Source: JANYBT01 sp038211475 (GTDB lineage Bacteria; Acidobacteriota; Terriglobia; Terriglobales; Acidobacteriaceae). Taken from it: a stretch of DNA of 64,000 bases. Shown one piece after another: positions 16,763 to 25,958 of this stretch. Within the stretch, counting starts at the first letter, position 1, and each line of letters starts with the position of its first letter. The translations under genes were made by a program, and so were the position numbers. The notes under the pieces are model-generated. The model had not been told where the DNA came from. It did not search any database and saw nothing but the letters and a program-made list of their open reading frames with translations. The DNA is taken from the NCBI GenBank assembly GCA_038211475.1, contig JBBQVN010000005.1, forward strand, positions 1 through 64,000, written 5' to 3'.

Positions 16763-16918
16763 ATGGCAAATAGAAACGAGCCAGCCTCGAACCAGCAGGA
16801 TAGCGGAAAGAGCGGGCAGTCCCAAAAGCAGGGGGACAACCAGCGTTCAAACCAGCAGCAGGACTCGTCCAAGAACAAGGGCGGCTCCGGGAACCAGCAG
16901 AACGACAAGAATCGTTAA
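16763..16918 (+). CDS. Tiny Gln/Asn/Ser-rich disordered protein
   Basis: 51 residues, starting 'MANRNEPASNQQDSGKSGQ' and ending 'SGNQQNDKNR'. A good aaggag site lies six bases before the ATG at 16763, and a perfect GC-rich hairpin follows the stop. There is not one large hydrophobic residue in the chain; it is built of N, Q, S, G, K and D, so it is surely disordered. The composition recalls hydrophilin/LEA-like desiccation proteins, and neighbouring genes are stress-related, but no family match is claimed. Confidence 0.7.
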   Translation: MANRNEPASNQQDSGKSGQSQKQGDNQRSNQQQDSSKNKGGSGNQQNDKNR

Positions 16919-16941
16919 CTGCGTAGCGCATTGGTTAGGTG

Positions 16942-16963
16942 CCCCCGGCGAACCTGCCGGGGG
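16942..16963 (+). terminator. GC-rich hairpin after the tiny disordered-protein gene
   Basis: 'cccccggc' (16942-16949) pairs with 'gccggggg' (16956-16963) across a six-base loop, 23 bases after the stop. No T-run follows, so termination efficiency is uncertain. Confidence 0.55.
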
Positions 16964-17328
16964 ATCTGGCCTTCGCGGCATGAAGTAACAACCAGACGAT
17001 GCCCGTCGTCTCGAAGCTCTTCCCCGCGGCACGGCTTTCGAACAGCACTACGAAGTTCATCGCAAGTCAACACTACAAGTAATCCCCTCGTTTTCAAGAG
17101 TCTCCCTCATTTCCAGTTGCCTCCTGTCGGGTGATCGCTGACTGGTGCTGGATCGGTCCGCCGACATGCAATGGGATGGCTGCGCTGGCGAACAAATAGC
17201 GAATATGATAGGGTGTCCCGGTGCCGGATCGAAGAGCAGAAGAGGGGACGCGGCGGGCCGGGGACTTGAGGCGGGAGCTGAGCACCAGAAGCCAGCAAAT
17301 CGCGGTCACGACAGGATCGCTCCATGAA
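16964..17328. other. Intergenic, no supported gene
   Basis: About 365 bp. A GTG at 17221 opens the frame of the next gene, but the Arg-rich residues it would add look non-coding, so the stretch is treated as upstream region. Confidence 0.45.
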
Positions 17329-18066
17329 ATGACCGCAGCCGAGACGCCGAGCGTTATTTTTGGCTGCGATGAAGCCGGCCAGCACGGAAATTTCTATCCC
17401 GCCTCGTACCACAACATTTGTGCCAACCCAGAGTGGTCGCGCCGGCTCCTGAAGGTCCATACCGGATCACGTCGCGCAATGCCCCGGGCGGGTTGGCGTT
17501 GGAGGGAACTGGATTGTGCGAACAGTTCGGATGCGTTGCTGATGAATATCTTTTGCCATCGCCGCAGGCTCAGCCCCGCCATGGGCTCCGCCTTGGGAGT
17601 GGCTCGGGGACTGATACCGCAATTTGGATTTAGGCCAGGAATTCCGCTCGGCAGCGGAAAGACGGATCGCACCGAGATTGACATGAAAATCGGAGATCTG
17701 ATGGTCGAGGCCAAGCTCACTGAGACTGATTTTCAAACGGCGCCGGCTAGCATGATTCAGAGGTATCGCGACCTGGAGGAAGTATTCGATGTGGGCGAGC
17801 TGGTGACGTCCGGCGGCATGGCCCGGAGTTATCAGTTGATTCGCGGGGTCCTTGCTGCCTATGCCATGGGTGGCTCGTTCTGCGTTTTATGCGATGCAAG
17901 GCGGCCGGATCTGATTGAAACCTGGTATTCGGTAATGAGATCGGTCACAAGATGCGATCTACGCTGCCGGCTGCAGTTGCTGACCTGGCAGGAAGTGACG
18001 GCTTTGCTGCCCAAGTCGTTGCAGAGATTTCTTGCGGAGAAGTACGGCATACACCGTGAACAGTGA
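17329..18066 (+). CDS. Putative PD-(D/E)XK nuclease-like protein (PGN_0703-like)
   Basis: About 245 residues from ATG 17329; an in-frame GTG at 17221 could extend it. The core 'RTEIDMKIGDLMVEAKLTET' has the spacing of a PD-(D/E)XK active site (E/D ... D ... EAK). The preceding 'NSSDALLMNIFCH' resembles the N-terminal signature of PGN_0703-type putative restriction endonucleases. Conserved-looking later blocks are 'SMIQRYRDLEEVFDVGEL', 'SYQLIRGVLAAYAMGGSFCV' and 'LCDARRPDLIETWYSVM'. No methyltransferase or specificity subunit is adjacent, so a classical restriction-modification role is not supported. It could act in repair or defence. The family call is from memory of its motifs. Confidence 0.6.
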   Translation: MTAAETPSVIFGCDEAGQHGNFYPASYHNICANPEWSRRLLKVHTGSRRAMPRAGWRWRELDCANSSDALLMNIFCHRRRLSPAMGSALGVARGLIPQFGFRPGIPLGSGKTDRTEIDMKIGDLMVEAKLTETDFQTAPASMIQRYRDLEEVFDVGELVTSGGMARSYQLIRGVLAAYAMGGSFCVLCDARRPDLIETWYSVMRSVTRCDLRCRLQLLTWQEVTALLPKSLQRFLAEKYGIHREQ

Positions 18067-18330
18067 GTCATGGTTTGCTCTCGAGCCATCTCCGTCACGA
18101 AATCAGCAGTGCGACAGGAAAGAAGGCAACCTTTTCTGAAGCAAGTACCCTCTTAGCTGCGTTACAGAACCCTACGAGGACTGCACGGCGCGATTCCCAG
18201 CCTCTCGTCCATGTAGCAGACTCCGAAATGTGGGCTTGCGGGTCATCTCAGGTAGAGACGATCCGCATGCTGAACCGCCACTCGAAATGAACTCTAAGGG
18301 CAACCAGACTACGGACTCAGGAGAAACACC

Positions 18331-20448
18331 ATGGCCAAGAACAAGAATGCGATGACGAATGCCTCGCGAAAACTCAACCAGCCAAAACACTCAAGCACCA
18401 AGACGGGTGTAGCGCTGGGGAATGGCGGCGAACTGCACCAGATGGTTGGTGGAGAGCACCCTCCGCTCACCACGAACCTGGGCGTCCCAATTTCTGATGA
18501 CCAAAACTCACTCAAGGCCAGTCCGCGAGGCCCGACGCTTCTCGAAGATTTCATCTTGCGTGAAAAGATCACGCACTTCGATCACGAACGGATTCCGGAG
18601 CGCATCGTTCACGCGCGAGGAACTGGAGTGCACGGCTTCTTTCAACTGACCACTTCGCTGGAGCAATACACTACCGCGCGAATACTCACCGAGGTTGGCG
18701 AGACGACTCAGGTGTTTACCCGTATATCGACAGTGGCAGGGGGCTCGGGCTCGGTCGATACGCCGCGTGATGTTCGCGGATTTGCCGTCAAGTTTTACAC
18801 CAAGGAAGGAAATTGGGACCTGGTCGGCAATAACATCCCGGTATTTTTCATCCAGGATGCGATCAAATTTCCCGACCTCATCCACGCGGTAAAAATGGAG
18901 CCCGATCGTGGCTTTCCGCAATCGGCAACCGCGCACGACACCTTCTGGGACTTCATTTCACTCACGCCTGAATCCATGCATATGGTGATGTGGATCATGT
19001 CGGATCGCACACTCCCTCGCTCGCTGCGCATGATCGAGGGCTTTGGCGTCCACAGTTTCCGGCTGATCAACGCTGCCGGAGAATCGACATTCGTTAAATT
19101 CCATTGGCGTCCCAAGCTTGGTCTGCAATCCACCATTTGGGATGAGACGGTCAAGATCGCCGGTGCTGACCAGGACTTCCACCGCCGCGACCTGTTCGAA
19201 GCCATCACGGCCGGAGATTTTCCCGAGTGGGAGTTAGCCGTTCAACTTTTCAGCGAGAAAGATGCGGACAAATTTCCATTCGATCATCTGGATGCGACCA
19301 AGCTGATTCCCGAGGAATTGGTGCCTTTGAAAGTGATCGGGCGCATGGTGTTGGATCGTTGGCCAAATAATTTCTTTGCTGAAACCGAACAGGTTGCTTA
19401 CTGTGCGTCACATCTGGTGCCGGGAATCGATTTCTCGAATGATCCTTTGTTGCACGGTCGTTTGCACTCGTATCAAGACACGCAGCTTTCGCGTTTGGGG
19501 TCGCCTAATTTCCATCAGATCCCGGTCAATGCGCCGAAGTGCCCGTTCTCAAACTATCAACGTGACGGACATATGCAGATGGAGCAGCCGCAAGGGAGGG
19601 TGGCATACGAGCCCAATTCGTTGTCGAACAATTCGCCGCGGGAAACGCCTGATGGCTTTCGTAGCGCCGCTATTACAGAATCTGGGGAGAGAGGGCGCAT
19701 CCGTGCGCAGAGCTTCGCCGACCACTACAGCCAGGCGCGGCAGTTTTATTTGAGCCAAACATCTTATGAGCAGGCGCACATCGCCTCGGCGCTGGTGTTC
19801 GAGCTGTCGAAGGTCGAACATCCGCACATACGCGAGGCCATGGTCGGCCACTTTTTAAACATCGACGAAGACCTGGCCACACGAGTCGCACGGGGGCTAG
19901 GGATGCAGAAACTGCCAGCGGTGCCGACGCCAGCGGCTCCCGTTCGGGAGATGAAGCCTTCCCCCGCATTGCAAACTATTGGCAAGGCGAAGGACACGTT
20001 GGCAGGGCGCGCCGTAGGGATCCTGATCGCCGATGGTTCCGACGGCGGCGTTATCAACAAGATTGAGAAAGCTGCGGTCGCTGCGGGAGCCAAAGTGAAA
20101 ATTGTCGCGCCTAAAGTGGGCAGTGTGAAACTTGCCAACGGCTCAATGCTGGCTGCGGACGGACAACTCGCAGGTACGCCGTCGGTTCTATTCGACGCAG
20201 TGGCGGTCATCCTGTCGGCCGACGGCGCAAAGACCTTGTCGACGGAAGCCGCCGCTATCGATTTTGTACGTGATGCGTTCGGTCACCTGAAGGCAATCGC
20301 AGCAGACAAGGGTGGCAAGACGCTGTTGAAAATAGCAAACGTAGTACCGGATCCGGGCGTGGTTGATGCCAGTGATACCAGTGCGTTTATTACCGCTGCA
20401 AAGACACGGCAGTGGGATCGGGAAAAGTTGGTGCGAACGCTGGCTTAA
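18331..20448 (+). CDS. katE: Large-subunit (clade 2) haem catalase, KatE/HPII type
   Basis: 705 residues, the length of the large catalases. It decomposes hydrogen peroxide in the cytoplasm. The catalytic His is in 'RIVHARGTGVHG' (about residue 90), the distal Asn in 'GNWDLVGNNIPVFFIQDAIK' and the proximal haem Tyr in 'RLHSYQDTQLSRLG'. Residues about 560-705 form the C-terminal DJ-1/class-I-amidotransferase-like domain typical of this clade ('GRAVGILIADGSDGG', 'VILSADGAKTLSTEAAAIDF'). The ATG has a caggaga site. The first 40 residues are basic and Gln/Asn-rich, also usual for HPII. It stands alone, followed by a hairpin, and fits the oxidative-stress character of the region. Confidence 0.97.
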   Translation: MAKNKNAMTNASRKLNQPKHSSTKTGVALGNGGELHQMVGGEHPPLTTNLGVPISDDQNSLKASPRGPTLLEDFILREKITHFDHERIPERIVHARGTGVHGFFQLTTSLEQYTTARILTEVGETTQVFTRISTVAGGSGSVDTPRDVRGFAVKFYTKEGNWDLVGNNIPVFFIQDAIKFPDLIHAVKMEPDRGFPQSATAHDTFWDFISLTPESMHMVMWIMSDRTLPRSLRMIEGFGVHSFRLINAAGESTFVKFHWRPKLGLQSTIWDETVKIAGADQDFHRRDLFEAITAGDFPEWELAVQLFSEKDADKFPFDHLDATKLIPEELVPLKVIGRMVLDRWPNNFFAETEQVAYCASHLVPGIDFSNDPLLHGRLHSYQDTQLSRLGSPNFHQIPVNAPKCPFSNYQRDGHMQMEQPQGRVAYEPNSLSNNSPRETPDGFRSAAITESGERGRIRAQSFADHYSQARQFYLSQTSYEQAHIASALVFELSKVEHPHIREAMVGHFLNIDEDLATRVARGLGMQKLPAVPTPAAPVREMKPSPALQTIGKAKDTLAGRAVGILIADGSDGGVINKIEKAAVAAGAKVKIVAPKVGSVKLANGSMLAADGQLAGTPSVLFDAVAVILSADGAKTLSTEAAAIDFVRDAFGHLKAIAADKGGKTLLKIANVVPDPGVVDASDTSAFITAAKTRQWDREKLVRTLA

Positions 20449-20485
20449 CTTCCATCGTACGTTCGAACTTGAGTGGCATTGGCAT

Positions 20486-20516
20486 TAGGGCTCATGGGCT
20501 TCGCCAATGAGCCCTA
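20486..20516 (+). terminator. Hairpin between katE and the converging small gene
   Basis: A perfect 10-bp inverted repeat (tagggctcat at 20486-20495 with atgagcccta at 20507-20516) lies 38 bp after the catalase stop. No clear T-run on either side; it is probably a bidirectional, possibly weak terminator. Confidence 0.6.
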
Positions 20517-20566
20517 GAAGAAGAGCAGTCTGCCGCAGGTGGCGGCTAGCACAGGCCGATTACAGG

Positions 20567-20854
20567 TCACTTTGAGGGGTTCGTCATCTGGGCTTCAGCC
20601 TTCTCGGATCCTTGCTGAACCTTCTTTACCGGCTTATGTGTGGCGCTCTTTGCACGATGTCCGTTTCCGAACATCAAAGGCGAGGGTTTGGCAGCGGCCC
20701 GAGCGTCTCTGCCAGTGTTTTTTGGTTCCTGGCTCACAGCGCTCGTGTGTTGAGCGGGGCTGGAGTGTTGGGCAGAACGCTGCGAAATGACAAAGGTTGA
20801 AACTGCCGTCGTGAGTATGAGTGCGAGAAAAAGGCGTGGTGCGACGTTGCGCAT
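20567..20854 (-). CDS. Small secreted hypothetical protein
   Basis: 95 residues with a signal peptide ('MRNVAPRLFLALILTTAVST') and a short basic, Ser/Ala/Lys-rich mature part with no hydrophobic core, so it is probably disordered in the periplasm. A GGAGA lies about six bases before the ATG. It converges on katE. No family recognised. Confidence 0.55.
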   Translation of the reverse strand: MRNVAPRLFLALILTTAVSTFVISQRSAQHSSPAQHTSAVSQEPKNTGRDARAAAKPSPLMFGNGHRAKSATHKPVKKVQQGSEKAEAQMTNPSK

Positions 20855-21140
20855 GGAAGTCTCCGATCAGTGTGATGATTCTAGAGAGGCCCTTTCCCGG
20901 AGACCATTCCCCAATCCTTGTAGATTCCTGAGATTCAAACGGTAGCCATTTGGACCACGCTGCGGCGTAGTGATGCCACTCCTTTGCCGCCGGGTCTCTT
21001 TCAACCATTGCCCATCGCTCGTATTCGGCTCACCGTACGCCGGCCGCAATGCAGCCATTCGCGTTAAAAAGCCGAATTTAATGCAAACCCCATTGCGATT
21101 TGCGAATCTGAACACACGGCGGTTTAGCCGAGGAATTGTA

Positions 21141-21851
21141 ATGAGCAGCACTGTAACCAGCAGGTCCCTTCCGACCACCCGACTAACGATCGTAGCCGGG
21201 CCCAGTGCTCGACGCTGCAGGCAGAAATTTCTGCGGTTGTTTCCGCAGGGCTTCAACGACCGGACGTTTCTCGATTGGGAACGTGACTATAAATGGAAGG
21301 CGCATAAACAGTGGCAGGAACAGTTGAATCGTGACGCTTTTAGCCTCAAATTACGAGAAGGGCAATTTTTGGAAATTGGGGCGGAGGCGGTAAAGATCGA
21401 GTCTCGTACGAATCTGCTTTTTTCGTTTGAGAAAATGGCTGTTCGCGACGCTTTAAAGACGGAGAAGGGGGCGCGATTATTTGCCGAGGGTTTGTACTCC
21501 TTCCTCTATTCGGAAGGAACTGAAGAAGCGAAATTTGAGCGCTGGTGCGAAACGGTCGCTTCCCTTCCGCGCAAACAAAGCCGCGTACTCACATGGCCTT
21601 TGGCGACGGTGTTCGGGTTTATTGCTCAGCCAGCCACTCATATTTTGCTTAAACCGACGGTGACTCGTGTGGCCGCGGGTCGGTACGGTTACGACTTTCA
21701 TTACCGCTCGAAACCATCCTGGAGCACGTATGCTGATCTCCTTCAGTTTGCTGGCGAACTGCGGCGGGATCTTCGCGACCTGCATCCGCGAGACATGATC
21801 GACATCCAGTCGTTTATTTGGGTGATGGGCTCTGATGAATATGCAGAGTGA
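21141..21851 (+). CDS. Conserved hypothetical protein of unknown function
   Basis: 236 residues from ATG 21141, preceded by GAGGAA; a longer open frame back to 20970 lacks a ribosome site and looks non-coding. No signal peptide or membrane helix is evident. Recognisable blocks are 'RQKFLRLFPQGFNDRTFLDW', 'ERDYKWKAHKQWQEQLN', 'FSFEKMAVRDALKTEKGA' and 'FIWVMGSDEYAE'. The sequence is rich in aromatic and basic residues, with coding-like composition to the stop. The 'FNDRTFLDWERDYK' motif seems shared by acidobacterial hypotheticals, but I cannot name a Pfam family. No function is assigned. Confidence 0.75.
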   Translation: MSSTVTSRSLPTTRLTIVAGPSARRCRQKFLRLFPQGFNDRTFLDWERDYKWKAHKQWQEQLNRDAFSLKLREGQFLEIGAEAVKIESRTNLLFSFEKMAVRDALKTEKGARLFAEGLYSFLYSEGTEEAKFERWCETVASLPRKQSRVLTWPLATVFGFIAQPATHILLKPTVTRVAAGRYGYDFHYRSKPSWSTYADLLQFAGELRRDLRDLHPRDMIDIQSFIWVMGSDEYAE

Positions 21852-22147
21852 AAGCCGCGCCATGGTCTCGTGACCAGGGCGGAGAGGCATTCCAAACCAA
21901 GTCTCGGCATGCGAAATGCGCTCACGTCGCGCACGACGGCAGGTACCCTAGAGACGCGTTGGCGCTGCAATCCTAGCCAGTCTTAGGCATTGCCAGACCT
22001 CCGCAACCAAAGAGGAAACCGAATGCCGTTGCAAGCCATCCCGCCGGTGCCGCGCGCTGGAAATCAGCCGAGAGAAATCGTGCGATGGAAGCGCTCGAGG
22101 GGTGTACACTGCGGCTTGTCAATCCCGATTGAAACGAGCAAATAAAT

Positions 22148-25100
22148 ATGAGCGGAGTCACAAGGGCGGCGTGCTTCGTCGTTCTGGTTCTGGCAGGCCT
22201 AAACGTCGCGGCGCAGCAAATCACGGGCAGCATTCGCGGAATAGTTGCGGACCCCACCGGGGCCTCGGTGCAGGGCGCGTCCGTAAGCGCCAAGCAAACA
22301 GAAACCGGTCTAATCCGTACCGCCATCACCGATCGTTCCGGAGATTATGTGCTGTTGGAACTGCCGGTCGGTCATTACCGGCTGCAAGTTGAGGCGATGG
22401 GTTTCCACACATATATCCAGCAGGGAATCATCCTGAACGTAAACGCAACGGCAACCATTTCTGTTCGTCTCGCAGTGGGCGCCGAGACACAGCAGGTCAA
22501 GGTGCAAGCCGATGCTCAATTAATCCAAGGAACGGTGACCAGTCTGGGCAAGACAGTCTCGGAGCGCGAAGTTCTTGACCTGCCTCTGGACGGGCGCAAC
22601 TTCACTCAGCTTGGGCTGCTGCAGCCCGGAGTCGTACCCCTGACTCCTGGTTTAGCTGAAGCGGGAGGGTCACTGCGCGCGGGCCAGGCATATGCGGTGA
22701 ATGGACAGCGTCCCGAGTCGAACAACTTCCTGATCGACGGAGCCAACAATTTCAACGGTGTGGACGGAGGCTTTGTTCTGAAGCCGCCGGTGGACGCCAT
22801 CACCGAGTTCAGGATCCTTACCCACAACGCCAACGCCGAATTTGGCAATAGCCTGGGCTCGACTACCAATGTCATCACCCGCTCCGGCACAAACCGATAT
22901 CACGGAGCACTGTGGGAATTCTTGCGGAATGACGTTTTCGACGCGACCAACTACTTTGCCAAAAACACTGAGCCTCTGAAGCAGAATCAATTCGGCGGGA
23001 CCTTCGGCGGCCCCATCCGCAGGGACAAGACTTTCTTCTTCGGATTCTATGAGGGCTTTCGCAATCGCCAGGGAGAAACCGACTCGTCAACCGTCCCCTC
23101 GCTGGCTGAGCGGCAGGGAGATTTTTCAGCGCTCTGCACCGCGCAAGATGGCGGTTTCGTTGGCGGATTTTGCCAAAATCCGAACCACCAATTATTCAAT
23201 GTTTTCCTGAACCAGCCTTATCCCAATAATCAATTCCCAGTGTCGTCCATCAATCCAGTTTCCGCGGGTCTATTGAATTTTTTCCCGCTACCGAATAGCG
23301 GAACCAACGTCTTTACCTCGACGCAAGTTGTACGCCAGGACACGAATCAGTTCGGGCTGCGCCTGGATCATTATCTCGCAGTCTCCGACGTTGTGAACTT
23401 CCGTTACATGTTCAGTGACGGCAATCAGTTCAATCCCATCCCCACATCGGGAGCGAGCGTGCCTGGCTTCCCCGTCGGGCAGGAGCAGCGGGCGCAGAAT
23501 TTTGTAGCCCAAGAGACCCATAGCTTCTCTCCAGCCATGATCGGGGTCTTCCGTTTCTCGTTCTTGCGAAATAAATTTCTTTACGGCGAACGTACCAACC
23601 ACACTGCGCCCGCCAGCCTGGGCTTCAATTATCAACCCAGCTTAGGCGCGGCCATCGGTCCTCCCTTCATCCAGGTCAACGGTTATACAACCATCGGAGA
23701 TCCGATAACTGGACCGCGCAACACTTATGAAAATGCTTATGACTATTCCGGCTCCTTGAGCTGGGTCCGGGGGCGGAACGATGTAAAACTTGGGGGCGGA
23801 TACTCGCACCTGCACGTCAACGTACTGCAAGGCATTGCTACCAATGGCTTCTTTGTTTTCGTACCTTTCCCGATCGTCCCCGACGCATTCGCGACGTTCC
23901 TGTTTGGCCAGCCGATTTTCTTTCTCCAGGGCCGCGGAGATTTTTCACGCGGAATCAACGGGAAATCATTCAATTCGTACGTGCAGGACACCTACAAAGT
24001 TACGCCGCGCCTGACTGTGAATCTCGGCTTGCGTTACGAATTGCCCTCACCTTACACCGAGATTCACAACCGGCAAACCCTTTTCATTCCCGGCAGGCAA
24101 TCCACGGTTGTACCCAATGCGCCTGCGGGACTGCTTTATCCCGGCGACCGTGGCGTGCCCAGTGGTCTGATCCCAACTTTCAAGAAAGCCTTTGCGCCTC
24201 GCGTCGGCGTCGCATGGGACCCGACCGGAAGCGCGAAGTGGTTGGTGACTTCCGCTTACGGGATTTTTTACGAGCCGTACTACACGGGCCAGGGTGGTCC
24301 GCTGCAATCGCCGATCAGCGCGCCTCCGTATTTGCAGACCGAGCAAATCAGCGTCCCCAATTTTTCAGACCCATACAACGGCGCCCCTCCTCCGGCGGGT
24401 TCGTTCGCCACCCCGCTGACCAACTTGACGCTCACTCCGAACCTGCCTTTGCCCTACTCGCAGGATTGGGACCTGACCATCCAAAGATCATTCGGCTCCG
24501 ATCTACTGTTTGAGGTCGGATATGTGGGAACCAAGGGCACCAAGTTGCCACGCTTCATCGAAGGGAACCCGACTGTCTACGTGCCGGGATTTGACAGCAG
24601 CGGTCAACCCTTGTCTACTTCGGGCAATGCGGACCAGCGGCGGCTCTATTCCGGCTGCACTCTGAATGATCCGCCAAGCAAGTGCATTTACTCATCGTCC
24701 GGGTTGATCGCGGGCATTGCTAACTCCTCCTACAACTCCCTGCAGACCAGCCTGAAAAAGCGATTCAGCCATGGAATCTCTTTTCTTGCTTCGTATACGT
24801 TCTCGAAGTCAATTGATGATGCGTCTTCGTTCAATCTGACAGGTTCGGCGTCGAAGCCCGTTGCTGGAGAGAACGACCTGGCGCAGAACCCCTTCAACCT
24901 CGCTGCAGAACGTGGCCGGTCGCTCTTTGATGCCCGTCACCGGTTCGTATTTAGCTACCAGTGGAGCCTCCCTTTCTGGAGGCAGCCTCAGGGCTGGTAC
25001 CAACAGGTGCTTGGCGGCTGGCAGTTGAATGGAATCGCGACCCTTATGAGCGGAACTCCGTTCACCGTCTTCGATTCCAATGATGTTTCCCAGCAGGGCG

Positions 25101-25492
25101 GAGCGCCGGAAGTTACAGGATTTTCTGCGAACCGACCGAATCTCGTGCCCGGGCAAAATCCGAACGCCGGACCACACCGCACCAGTTCCTGGCTTAACTC
25201 CAACGCGTTCTCGCGCATCATCCCCGACCCGAATTCCGCCGTGCAACAATTCGGCACCGCCGGACGAAATATCGCGCGAGGGCCGGGCTATGGAAACTGG
25301 GATTTCTCAGCGTTCAAAAACATACATGTGACCGAGAGTAAGGAGTTTCAGTTCCGCGCCGAATTTTTCAACATTCTCAACCATCCGAATTTTCGGCTTC
25401 CCGATAGCGACATCAGTTCGCCAACGTTCAATCAGATTCTGGCGGCTCAGTCACCGCGGTTGATCCAGTTGGCGCTAAAGTTTCTCTTTTGA
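22148..25492 (+). CDS. Oar-like TonB-dependent receptor with carboxypeptidase-regulatory domain
   Basis: 1114 residues. A signal peptide (about 1-22) is followed by a CarboxypepD_reg-like beta-sandwich (about 25-105, 'GSIRGIVADPTGASVQGASV' ... 'LPVGHYRLQVEAMGF'). Next come a plug domain (about 120-240, 'YAVNGQRPESNNFLIDGANN', 'ITEFRILTHNANAEFG') and a long outer-membrane barrel ending in the aromatic terminus 'LIQLALKFLF'. Acidobacteriota encode many such Oar-type receptors; substrates are mostly unknown and may be oligosaccharides or peptides. No TonB, hydrolase or regulator is adjacent, so the substrate cannot be inferred. The start ATG 22148 has only a weak ribosome site. Confidence 0.95.
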   Translation: MSGVTRAACFVVLVLAGLNVAAQQITGSIRGIVADPTGASVQGASVSAKQTETGLIRTAITDRSGDYVLLELPVGHYRLQVEAMGFHTYIQQGIILNVNATATISVRLAVGAETQQVKVQADAQLIQGTVTSLGKTVSEREVLDLPLDGRNFTQLGLLQPGVVPLTPGLAEAGGSLRAGQAYAVNGQRPESNNFLIDGANNFNGVDGGFVLKPPVDAITEFRILTHNANAEFGNSLGSTTNVITRSGTNRYHGALWEFLRNDVFDATNYFAKNTEPLKQNQFGGTFGGPIRRDKTFFFGFYEGFRNRQGETDSSTVPSLAERQGDFSALCTAQDGGFVGGFCQNPNHQLFNVFLNQPYPNNQFPVSSINPVSAGLLNFFPLPNSGTNVFTSTQVVRQDTNQFGLRLDHYLAVSDVVNFRYMFSDGNQFNPIPTSGASVPGFPVGQEQRAQNFVAQETHSFSPAMIGVFRFSFLRNKFLYGERTNHTAPASLGFNYQPSLGAAIGPPFIQVNGYTTIGDPITGPRNTYENAYDYSGSLSWVRGRNDVKLGGGYSHLHVNVLQGIATNGFFVFVPFPIVPDAFATFLFGQPIFFLQGRGDFSRGINGKSFNSYVQDTYKVTPRLTVNLGLRYELPSPYTEIHNRQTLFIPGRQSTVVPNAPAGLLYPGDRGVPSGLIPTFKKAFAPRVGVAWDPTGSAKWLVTSAYGIFYEPYYTGQGGPLQSPISAPPYLQTEQISVPNFSDPYNGAPPPAGSFATPLTNLTLTPNLPLPYSQDWDLTIQRSFGSDLLFEVGYVGTKGTKLPRFIEGNPTVYVPGFDSSGQPLSTSGNADQRRLYSGCTLNDPPSKCIYSSSGLIAGIANSSYNSLQTSLKKRFSHGISFLASYTFSKSIDDASSFNLTGSASKPVAGENDLAQNPFNLAAERGRSLFDARHRFVFSYQWSLPFWRQPQGWYQQVLGGWQLNGIATLMSGTPFTVFDSNDVSQQGGAPEVTGFSANRPNLVPGQNPNAGPHRTSSWLNSNAFSRIIPDPNSAVQQFGTAGRNIARGPGYGNWDFSAFKNIHVTESKEFQFRAEFFNILNHPNFRLPDSDISSPTFNQILAAQSPRLIQLALKFLF

Positions 25493-25958
25493 GAAAACAC
25501 GGGCAGCCAGCTTGAGGTATAGGAAAACAAAAATTAGTTCATGGGGACAAGTGTCCGCTATCGTGCCGGAAGCCAGCAAGCCCGGTGGCAATCGCACTTC
25601 GTTTGGAAATTCGGGGCCGGGGGGCGATCGTAAAACGAAGCTTGCGGTTTGTTACCCGTCTTAGAGAAATTATGGAATGGACCCGTTTGGGCAGAGCTTT
25701 GGAATTGATTCAGGGAAAGAGGGCATCGGCAGTTCAGTTAGGCTAGCCTGCTATGACCCTAATTAGGGAAACCGTCGGACCGAGTACACCCGCTGATTTT
25801 TACTGTCCACCAGCGGATCAACATTGAAGGATTTCTTTAGGGTCTAACGGACTGGCTGCTCGGAAAATAGAGATGTGGGTTCTTTCCCAGAACCGATCTG
25901 CGGCGCCTACGCCCTATTATCGTTCCGGAGGAGGCGCCAGTCAGCCATCACACACCGG
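25493..25958. other. Intergenic, no supported gene
   Basis: About 465 bp between the converging receptor and beta-propeller genes. I see no coding sequence, RNA gene or clear terminator. Confidence 0.5.
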
